This document shows, one piece after another, positions 44,590 through 50,765 of a stretch of DNA of 50,765 nucleotides. How positions within the stretch are numbered: position 1 is the stretch's first letter; each line of letters begins with the position of its first letter. Source of the stretch: Actinobacteria bacterium UBA2286 (GTDB lineage: Bacteria > Actinomycetota > Coriobacteriia > Anaerosomatales > Anaerosomataceae); contig DDWM01000051.1 of NCBI GenBank assembly GCA_002345925.1, positions 1-50,765 of the forward strand, in the 5' to 3' direction. The notes under the pieces were generated by a model, which worked only from the letters and a program-made list of their open reading frames with translations, was not told where the DNA came from and made no database searches. The position numbers were made by a program, and so were the translations under genes.

Positions 44590-45543
44590 ATGCCGGAGCG
44601 CTATACCGCAGCAGTCGTCCAGGCGGCGCCGATTCTTTTTGACCGCGACGCCACGATCGACAAGGCCGTCGCCCTTATCGCTGAAGCCGCCGAGAAGGGC
44701 GCAGCGCTCGTGCTCTTCCCTGAGGCGTTCGTGCCGGCGTACCCGCGCGGACTCGCCTTCGGCACCGTCGTAGGCAGCCGGGCGCCCGTCGGGCGCGACC
44801 TGTGGCAGCGCTACTGGAGTGCGTCGGTGGACGTTCCGGGCGAGGCTACAGCGCGTATCGGCGAGGCCGCCCGCGAGCACAGCGTGCACGTCGCGATCGG
44901 CGTGATCGAGCGCGAAGGTCGCTACGGCGACAGCGGCGGCACGCTCTACTGCACGACGCTCTACTTCGGGTCGGACGGCACGCTTCTCGGCAAGCACCGT
45001 AAACTGAAGCCCACAGCCGCCGAACGACTCATCTGGGGCGAGGGTGACGGCAGCACGCTTACGGCCGTTAGCACGGAGCTGGGGACGCTTGGCGGGCTCA
45101 TCTGCTGGGAGCACTACATGCCGCTGGCGCGCGCGGCCATATACGGCAAGGGCGTGCAGGTATGGCTCGCGCCCACGGCCGACGCACGCGAAGAATGGCA
45201 ATCAACGGCGCGTCATATCGCGCTCGAGGGTCGCTGCTGGTTCCTCAGCTGCAATCAGTTCGTCACCAAGGACATGTACCCGACGGATCTTCCCGAGGTC
45301 GAGCTGCTCGCCGACCAGCCTGAAGTCATGTCGCGCGGCGGCAGTGTCATCATCTCGCCGCTAGGGCAGGTGGTCGCCGGCCCGCTGTGGGACCGCGAAG
45401 GCATCCTCTACGCCGAGATCGATCTTGCCGAGGTAAGCCGCGCCAAGCTCGACTTCGATCCGGTCGGTCACTACGCGCGTCCAGACGTCTTCCGCCTTGA
45501 GGTCGATGAACGCGACAAGCGGGCCGTGGAGTACAAGCGTTAA
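44590..45543 (+). CDS. Nitrilase (carbon-nitrogen hydrolase)
   Basis: A 317-residue enzyme with the nitrilase triad Glu45 (LFPEAF), Lys138 (HRKLKPT) and Cys172 (GGLICWEHYMPL). The combination of FPEAFVPAYPRG and CWEHYMPLAR is typical of true nitrilases that convert nitriles to carboxylic acids and ammonia, rather than amidases. It forms oligomeric spirals in known cases. Substrate unknown. Start ATG 44590 follows GAGGAG. It is divergent from the cupredoxin-like gene. Confidence 0.93.
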   Translation: MPERYTAAVVQAAPILFDRDATIDKAVALIAEAAEKGAALVLFPEAFVPAYPRGLAFGTVVGSRAPVGRDLWQRYWSASVDVPGEATARIGEAAREHSVHVAIGVIEREGRYGDSGGTLYCTTLYFGSDGTLLGKHRKLKPTAAERLIWGEGDGSTLTAVSTELGTLGGLICWEHYMPLARAAIYGKGVQVWLAPTADAREEWQSTARHIALEGRCWFLSCNQFVTKDMYPTDLPEVELLADQPEVMSRGGSVIISPLGQVVAGPLWDREGILYAEIDLAEVSRAKLDFDPVGHYARPDVFRLEVDERDKRAVEYKR

Positions 45544-45760
45544 CAACGGGTATAGGTCTCGTATGTGGAACGCCGGGGTCGTGATACTCGCTTCTCACTC
45601 CTCGGCTGGGTAAGCGCGCTCTGGGGAAGATGCGCAGCTCGCACGGACTGCATGGTACAAGCGTGACATCGTTCGCCTCTGCCCTACGGGGTGCTCGACT
45701 CAACCTCCACTGCACTCGGTGCCGACATGGTTCGTGTCGGCGGATGGAAGGGGGAGCACG

Positions 45761-47677
45761 ATGAGAGGCAGACGCACACTGACGGTCTTACTGACGACCC
45801 TGGTGGCGATGTCGCTCACTGTTCCAGCGTGGGGCTCGGTGTCGTTCACCACCACGGGAATCGCAACTGGCGGAACCACGATGGAGACCAACCCCGAGAC
45901 TGCTGGCAAGTGGGTGGTGTATCAGACAAGCACCCCAATCATACCCAGCTCTCATGGCAACGTGGTGATGCGCGACATGACCAACGGCTCCATCGTCACC
46001 ATTGGCAGTGGGGACGATGTTGATCAGACGAACCCGGACGTCTCGGGCAACAGGGTGGTCTACGAAGACGACGCAACCGGGAACAAGAACGTTAGAGTCT
46101 ATGATCGAGAACTTGCGGTGGACTTCGCAATCGCTTCCACCACGGATGATGAAGTGTTGCCTAGGATAAGTGGCAATCTCGTCGTGTGGTACAACGAAGG
46201 CACAGACGAGCTGTGGTATCGCGACCTCTCAAGAGGCAACACGGCGAAAGTCCCCGGCTCGGCCAACATCACGGCATTCGACGTGGACAACGGGCTGATC
46301 GTTTGGGGCGAAGCCTTCGTCACCGAGAACATCTACATGTTCGACCCCAGCCAGGACGCCGCGCGCACCTACGTGTATGCGATAGCCAGTGACGACGACG
46401 TATCGTCGCTTCGGGTGCATGCCGACAACATCGTTATGACTGCGAACAATGCGTCCGGCGCGCGGGTCTTGCGCCTAAAGATCCATTCAACTGCCACGTG
46501 GTCTCTCGGCATCGACACATCGAATCCAGATGCATTCCACGACACATTCGTATACCAGTACGACGCGGGCACAAACGACAACCTCAACTGGCTGCAACTT
46601 GAGGTCGGCTCGACGCAGATAGGCTCGGCCTCATACAACGAGGGTGACGCTGCGATCTTCGGGCGGCGCATCGCCTACGAACAGTACACGGCCATGCTGA
46701 ACACCGACATATACGTGGCAAAGTCTCCTTCCGAGGTCGACCGCACCGCCGGGTCGGACAGGTACATGACCGCAGTGAATACCAGCAAGTCGTACTTCAA
46801 TAAGTCAGATAGCGTGATTCTGTGCACCGGGGAGAACTTCCCTGACGCGCTTGCCGCCGGCCCCCTCGCGAGAGCTCTGAAGTGTCCCCTGCTGCTCACG
46901 CGGAGAACGGCAGTCCCAGCGGCGACGATGACGGAGATCGCGCGGCTTGATGTTGAGAAGGTGTTCATCATCGGCGGGCCTGCGACGATCTCGACATCGG
47001 CGGAAGAGCAGCTGGTGACCGCGGGGTACACCGTGCGCCGGGTCGCAGGGGACGACCGCTACGAGACATCGGTGAAAGTCGCACTTGAGATGGCGGATGT
47101 CTACGAAGGCATCTACCGGGTCGACATGGCCTTCTTCGCCAGAGGCGACAACTTCCCGGACGCGCTAGCACTTGGTCCAGTCGCGGCGGGTGCGCTGTCG
47201 CCTATCATCCTCGTGCGACCCACATCGGTCCCGGCTGCCGTCGCACACCTGGTCGACGATCTTGATGTCACCTACGGAGTCATAGCGGGCGACACGAACG
47301 CGGTTTCAAGCAGTGTCAAGAGTCAGCTGGAATCGCTGATGGCCGCCAACGGAGCCGACCCTCATCCGATTGAGCGCTGGTCTGGCGCGAACCGGTACGC
47401 GACGGCCGTGGACATCGTCGAGCACGGCCTGGCTAACCGCTGGATAGACCTCGACACGGTCGGCGTTGCGACCGGCACGAACTTCCCTGATGCACTGGGA
47501 GGCGGCGCTGCGCTTGGGTACTACGGCAGCCCGGTTCTGTTGGTGGGTAATCCGGATCCGCTCATCAGCTGGGTAGGCGCTCACAAACATGAGATAGGTC
47601 GAATGGATATCTTCGGGGACACAAGCTCTGTTCCATACCTAGTCGAGGAGCTCCTCGACAACACCATGGCGTACTGA
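45761..47677 (+). CDS. Secreted propeller protein with CWB2 cell-wall repeats
   Basis: A 638-residue protein. Signal peptide RTLTVLLTTLVAMSLTVPAWG is followed by propeller-like repeats (GKWVVYQTST, GNRVVYEDDATG, GNLVVWYNEGTDE, NGLIVWGEAF) to about residue 330 and three CWB2 repeats (RTAGSDRYMTAVN, RVAGDDRYETSVKVA, RWSGANRYATAVDIV) with NFPDALAAGP-type motifs. It is likely attached to the cell wall. It resembles the protein encoded at 24386-26749 in overall plan but differs in propeller sequence. Start ATG 45761 with AGGGGGAG upstream; a hairpin (arms GCCGACA and TGTCGGC, 45721-45741) sits just before it. Confidence 0.88.
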   Translation: MRGRRTLTVLLTTLVAMSLTVPAWGSVSFTTTGIATGGTTMETNPETAGKWVVYQTSTPIIPSSHGNVVMRDMTNGSIVTIGSGDDVDQTNPDVSGNRVVYEDDATGNKNVRVYDRELAVDFAIASTTDDEVLPRISGNLVVWYNEGTDELWYRDLSRGNTAKVPGSANITAFDVDNGLIVWGEAFVTENIYMFDPSQDAARTYVYAIASDDDVSSLRVHADNIVMTANNASGARVLRLKIHSTATWSLGIDTSNPDAFHDTFVYQYDAGTNDNLNWLQLEVGSTQIGSASYNEGDAAIFGRRIAYEQYTAMLNTDIYVAKSPSEVDRTAGSDRYMTAVNTSKSYFNKSDSVILCTGENFPDALAAGPLARALKCPLLLTRRTAVPAATMTEIARLDVEKVFIIGGPATISTSAEEQLVTAGYTVRRVAGDDRYETSVKVALEMADVYEGIYRVDMAFFARGDNFPDALALGPVAAGALSPIILVRPTSVPAAVAHLVDDLDVTYGVIAGDTNAVSSSVKSQLESLMAANGADPHPIERWSGANRYATAVDIVEHGLANRWIDLDTVGVATGTNFPDALGGGAALGYYGSPVLLVGNPDPLISWVGAHKHEIGRMDIFGDTSSVPYLVEELLDNTMAY

Positions 47678-47700
47678 GTGCCGCAAAGCAGTGATCACCG

Positions 47701-47729
47701 CGAGGGGCGGGCTTCATGCTCGCCCCTCG
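47701..47729 (+). terminator. Terminator between CWB2 gene and lysE
   Basis: Arms CGAGGGGCG (47701-47709) and CGCCCCTCG (47721-47729) around an 11-nt loop. It lies between converging genes and may serve both. Confidence 0.7.
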
Positions 47730-47741
47730 TCGTGCCGTCGC

Positions 47742-48323
47742 TCAGAACAGCGACACCGCGCAATAGACCAACAGCCCGGCCATGATCCAGGCAACGACTT
47801 TGCCATTCCGAGACAAGAAGCGCTCGAAGATCGAGCCGAACATCGCCCAGCTGCTTGTCGCTACGAAGCTGACGGCCGCCATGAAGAAGCAAAAACCCGC
47901 GAGGACCCACGGCGACTTGTAGTACGGCACCAAGAACGTCGACGCGGATGTGACGCCGTACAAAATGGCTTTGGGATTGAAGAACTGCAGTACGACTCCC
48001 GAGAGGAACCCGCTGCTTGAAGCGTCCTTCTCGGCATGAGTGCTTGCGGTAACGGTCTTGTACGCAAGCCACAGGATGTACGAAGCCCCGACGACCGTCA
48101 TCACGGGCTTGATGCTGGGCATCGCGTTATAGAGCGACAAAGTGAATGCGCAGGACAGCGCCATCACGACGAAAAAGCCGGCGAATACGCCTGAAGTGAA
48201 CCGCAAACTCTTGCGGAAGCCGTGCTGGCTTGCCGTGGACATCGACATGATGTTGTTAGGCCCGGGAGTGAATGTGGTGAGCATCACGTAGGACAGGAAC
48301 GCGAACGGGTTGGGCACATTCAC
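47742..48323 (-). CDS. LysE/RhtB family amino-acid exporter
   Basis: A 193-residue membrane protein with about six helices. The family-specific start LTTFTPGPNNIMSMSTASQHG, with TPGPNN, and FFNPKAILYGVTSAS identify LysE/RhtB exporters, which remove excess amino acids from the cytoplasm. Substrate cannot be assigned. GTG start at 48323 follows AAAGG. The VF530-like gene lies 22 bp upstream on the same strand. Confidence 0.9.
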   Translation of the reverse strand: MNVPNPFAFLSYVMLTTFTPGPNNIMSMSTASQHGFRKSLRFTSGVFAGFFVVMALSCAFTLSLYNAMPSIKPVMTVVGASYILWLAYKTVTASTHAEKDASSSGFLSGVVLQFFNPKAILYGVTSASTFLVPYYKSPWVLAGFCFFMAAVSFVATSSWAMFGSIFERFLSRNGKVVAWIMAGLLVYCAVSLF

Positions 48324-48345
48324 GCCTTTCTCGGCGAGTTGGGGT

Positions 48346-48567
48346 TCAGGACAGCTTGGACTTCACGTACAGGTCTTCTACCTGCTTGCGAGCCCAGGGA
48401 GTACGACGCAGGAACTTGAGCGCGGACTTGACGCTCGGGTCGCTCTTGAAGCAGTTGATGTCGATCATCCCCGCAAGGCCGTCCCAACCGTACTTCTCCT
48501 GCAGCTTGACGACCATGGTCTCAAGAGTGATGCCGTGAAGCGGGTCGTTCTTGTGCATCTCGGACAC
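48346..48567 (-). CDS. VF530/DUF2132 family small protein
   Basis: A 73-residue protein matching the VF530-type family along its whole length: NDPLHGITLETMVVKLQEKY, GWDGLAGMIDINCFKSDPSV and SALKFLRRTPWARKQVEDLY. The family has been proposed to bind DNA on structural grounds; function unknown. Start taken at GTG 48567 (AAGGAG 7 nt upstream); the ATG three codons later is possible. Likely co-transcribed with lysE. Confidence 0.85.
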   Translation of the reverse strand: MSEMHKNDPLHGITLETMVVKLQEKYGWDGLAGMIDINCFKSDPSVKSALKFLRRTPWARKQVEDLYVKSKLS

Positions 48568-48612
48568 GATTCGGCTCCTTCGAGCTGCTTGCGCGACTGG
48601 TTCGATGACACG

Positions 48613-48633
48613 ACAGTACACTCCTGGTACTGT
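48613..48633 (+). promoter_or_regulatory. Inverted repeat just before the class IV aminotransferase
   Basis: ACAGTAC (48613-48619) and GTACTGT (48627-48633) form a perfect 7-bp inverted repeat ending 7 nt before the start codon. It may be an operator or a short RNA hairpin over the initiation region; no ribosome binding site is otherwise evident there. Confidence 0.35.
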
Positions 48634-48640
48634 TGCGACC

Positions 48641-49480
48641 ATGCAGAATCAAGGATTCGTATATCTCAACGGTAAGATAATCCCGGCCGAGACGGCCGCG
48701 ATATCACCGTACGACGTCGGACTGCTGAGGGGCTACGCGGTCTTCGACTTGCTGCAGACAATCGGCGGCGTGCCGTTCCAGTTCACCGAACACATCACAC
48801 GCCTGCGCGCCTCGGCTGAGATGCTCGGCCTCGAAGTGCCGGCGACTGACGATGAGATCGCGGAGATCACGGTTGAGCTTTTGCGTCTGAACGGCCACAC
48901 GGAAGCGACTGTACGCTACGTTCTCACCGGCGGCGAGTCTCCAGACGGCATGCACTTCGACCCCGCCACGCCCACGTTCCTCATCATCACACACGAGCTC
49001 TTTGAGGTTCCCGAGAGCAGCTACAAGGTCGGCACGAAGCTCCTGATGCGCGAGCATCGCCGGGAGGTACCAGAGGCGAAGACCACCAACTACCTCACCT
49101 GGCTACGCAACCACCATCTACTGGATGCCGCCGGGGCGATCGACCTGCTGTACCACGCGGACGGCCTTGTCTCCGAGGCCGCAACCGCGAGCTTCTACGT
49201 GGTGCGCAACGGCCGGATCCACGCCCCCGCCCGTGGGGTGCTCAAGGGCACGATCGGCGGTCTGGTTCTAGAGCTGGCGTCCTCAGAGTACGAGGTCGTG
49301 CTCGGCGACATCACTGTAGAAGAAGCGCTTTCTGCCGAGGAAGCCTTCATCACTTCGAGCGTCCGCGGCGTAGTGCCCATCGTGACGATCGACGACAGCA
49401 CGATCGGCGATGGTTGCGTCGGCCCGGTCACCAGGCGCCTGATGGATATCTGCCAGGATGCGATGAAGAGGGCGGACTGA
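48641..49480 (+). CDS. Class IV PLP aminotransferase (BCAT/DAAT-like)
   Basis: A 279-residue fold-type IV PLP enzyme. DVGLLRGYAVFDLLQT, the catalytic Lys in AKTTNYLTWLRN, the DGLVSEAATASFYVV segment and RGVLKGTIGGLVLELA fit the branched-chain aminotransferase / D-amino-acid aminotransferase / ADC lyase family. Specificity cannot be set from sequence alone. Start ATG 48641 begins MQNQGFVYLNGKII, the normal family start. It converges on the MalY-like gene. Confidence 0.9.
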   Translation: MQNQGFVYLNGKIIPAETAAISPYDVGLLRGYAVFDLLQTIGGVPFQFTEHITRLRASAEMLGLEVPATDDEIAEITVELLRLNGHTEATVRYVLTGGESPDGMHFDPATPTFLIITHELFEVPESSYKVGTKLLMREHRREVPEAKTTNYLTWLRNHHLLDAAGAIDLLYHADGLVSEAATASFYVVRNGRIHAPARGVLKGTIGGLVLELASSEYEVVLGDITVEEALSAEEAFITSSVRGVVPIVTIDDSTIGDGCVGPVTRRLMDICQDAMKRAD

Positions 49481-49506
49481 GCTCGAGCCGTCAGCTCCTG
49501 CCTGCC

Positions 49507-50658
49507 TTAGGCCGTCGCATGACAGACAAGGCCGATGCGATCGATTATCTGATCGAGCAAGTCCGGATGCGTCGCGAAGTTCAGCCGCGCAAAGCCCTCA
49601 CCCGCAACTCCGAAGTCCGGGCCAGACGACAAGCCGACACGTCCCCGTTTGAGCAGTTGCGCGGCAGGATCGACCGCAACTCCGGTTCGCCGGAAGTCGA
49701 GCCACGCCACGTAGGTCGCTTGCGGCATCGCGATTCCGACCTCCGGGAGCTCAGCCGTGAGCCTCGCGACAAGGTGGTCGCGGTTGGCGTGCAGGGCGTC
49801 GACCGTCTCGGCAAGCCACGCTTCCCCATGCGTCCACGCCGCAAGCGTCGCGCATGCGCCAAGCGCATTCACGTCGCCGAGAAGATGCGGCGGCAGCGCC
49901 GCGAATCCTTCAGCCACACGTGCGTCACCCAGGTTGGCGACCGCACAGCTCAGCCCGCCTAGGCTGAAGCTCTTGCTGGCGGCCGTCACGGTCACGCACC
50001 GCGCCATCGCTTCGGTGCTGAGCGACGCGAACGGGATGTGGCGCGCCCCCGGATACACGAAGTCCTGCCAGATCTCGTCGCTGATGACGAGCAGGTCGCG
50101 CTCCTCGGCAACGCGGGCGATAGCCGTGAGCTCGGCCAGATCGAAGACCCTGCCAGTCGGGTTGTGCGGATTGCAGAGAATCACCGCACGGGTTCCCGGC
50201 TCGATTGCCGAGCGGAGCAGGTCTTCGTCGATGCGCAACTCGGCCTGGTCGAGGTGATACTCGACAAGCGTGCGCCCCGACTTCTCAATCATCCCGAAGA
50301 ACGGCGGGTACACCGGAGTGAAGAGCAGCACGCCATCCCCCGCCGACGTGCCGACCATCAGCGCCGTCGCGATGGCCTGAAGCGAGGTTGAGAAGACCTT
50401 CGTGCGTTCAACGTCCGGTCGCCAACCAAAGCGACGCTCGGACCATTCGGCCCAGGCCTTCGGGATGCTGTCATCGAATGAGACGCCGTTGTAACCGAAG
50501 TCGCTCGCGTCGACCATCGTGCGTAGCGCGTCGATGATTGCAGGTGCCGTCGGAAAATCCATGTCCGCCACCCACGCGGGGATGACGTCGTCGCCATAGC
50601 GACGCCACTTGATGCCGGAGAGTGCTCTGAGGCGCTCGATATCGCTCGATTGGCTCAC
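49507..50658 (-). CDS. MalY/PatB-type C-S lyase / aminotransferase
   Basis: A 383-residue fold-type I PLP enzyme of the MalY/PatB subset. WVADMDFPTAPAIIDAL and FGYNGVSFDDSIPKAW are typical for it, with ILCNPHNPTGRVF, ISDEIWQDFVYPG and the Schiff-base Lys in TAASKSFSLGGLSCA. Such enzymes cleave cystathionine or cysteine C-S bonds, with side roles in regulation. GTG/ATG start at 50658. It ends 26 bp from the aminotransferase and is preceded by the GatB/YqeY-domain gene on the same strand. Confidence 0.92.
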   Translation of the reverse strand: MSQSSDIERLRALSGIKWRRYGDDVIPAWVADMDFPTAPAIIDALRTMVDASDFGYNGVSFDDSIPKAWAEWSERRFGWRPDVERTKVFSTSLQAIATALMVGTSAGDGVLLFTPVYPPFFGMIEKSGRTLVEYHLDQAELRIDEDLLRSAIEPGTRAVILCNPHNPTGRVFDLAELTAIARVAEERDLLVISDEIWQDFVYPGARHIPFASLSTEAMARCVTVTAASKSFSLGGLSCAVANLGDARVAEGFAALPPHLLGDVNALGACATLAAWTHGEAWLAETVDALHANRDHLVARLTAELPEVGIAMPQATYVAWLDFRRTGVAVDPAAQLLKRGRVGLSSGPDFGVAGEGFARLNFATHPDLLDQIIDRIGLVCHATA

Positions 50659-50670
50659 GGACTCGCCTCT

Positions 50671-50765
50671 CTAAACGAGCTTAGCGCCGACGATCTTGGC
50701 GACCTCGGCCTTGTCGCAATTGCCGCCAGTCTCGGCGCCAACCAGGCCGATCACCTTGCCCATGT
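50671..50765 (-). CDS. GatB/YqeY domain protein, C-terminal fragment
   Basis: The last 31 codons of a gene cut by the window edge, ending MGKVIGLVGAETGGNCDKAE then VAKIVGAKLV and TAG at 50673-50671. The pattern DMGKVIG...GGNCDKAEVAKIV is the C terminus of YqeY-type proteins, a tail domain related to GatB of tRNA amidotransferases. Function of YqeY is uncertain. Confidence 0.75.
   Translation of the reverse strand, partial: MGKVIGLVGAETGGNCDKAEVAKIVGAKLV

Overview
The window looks like a high-GC chromosome segment from an anaerobic or facultative member of the Actinomycetota, most likely a Coriobacteriia-like lineage. I infer this from three things: two secreted proteins carrying type-2 cell-wall-binding (CWB2) repeats, an anaerobic amino-acid catabolic repertoire (histidine degradation, arginine deiminase, carbamate kinase) beside multiheme c-type cytochromes, and an actinobacterial-style heliorhodopsin. 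No rRNA, tRNA or CRISPR array was seen.

Layout. Positions 1-2240 hold the end of a small chromosomal integron on the minus strand: an IntI-type integrase with the diagnostic insertion, then a BrnT/BrnA toxin-antitoxin pair, a cassette without a recognisable gene, and an attC-like hairpin at 12-97. The integrase reads in the same direction as the cassettes, the rarer inverted arrangement. Positions 2287-22100 are mostly housekeeping and accessory genes: rRNA methyltransferases RlmKL and RlmA, a DUF218 membrane protein, a MoaD/ThiS-like protein divergent from a MOCOS-like desulfurase, a YgjP-type metallopeptidase, bacteriohemerythrin, a secreted DUF4091 protein, an M28 peptidase, thymidine kinase, a sensor kinase with an apparent frameshift, a PaaI-type thioesterase, and a marR-ABC-ABC operon with a clear operator over its promoter. 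A CDGSH iron-sulfur protein, a membrane protein and a LysR regulator follow, up to 24.3 kb.

From 24.4 to 40.6 kb lie a CWB2 protein, the overlapping hutH-hutU-hutI operon, a respiratory-type locus, an arginase/formimidoylglutamase-family gene, carbamate kinase, an MBOAT plus SGNH O-acylation pair, and arginine deiminase. The respiratory locus (31.6-34.5 kb) is the most unusual part. It encodes a four-heme NapC/NirT-type cytochrome, then an 11-heme lipoprotein cytochrome whose single reading frame is interrupted by an in-frame TGA. Exactly 11 nt after the TGA is a 6-bp hairpin with a GGT loop, the geometry of a bacterial SECIS element. A double-rhodanese lipoprotein comes next. This resembles the Geobacter ExtH/ExtKL proteins and predicts a selenocysteine-containing cytochrome.

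From 40.6 kb to the end are a membrane-anchored propeller-like protein, a heliorhodopsin with its retinal lysine, a nitroreductase, an HMA-cupredoxin-like secreted protein, a nitrilase, a second CWB2 protein, a LysE exporter with a VF530-family protein, a class IV aminotransferase, a MalY/PatB-type lyase and the 3' end of a GatB/YqeY-domain gene. The hut and arginine genes would yield glutamate, ammonia and ATP, while the cytochromes, hemerythrin, CDGSH and nitroreductases point to varied redox metabolism.
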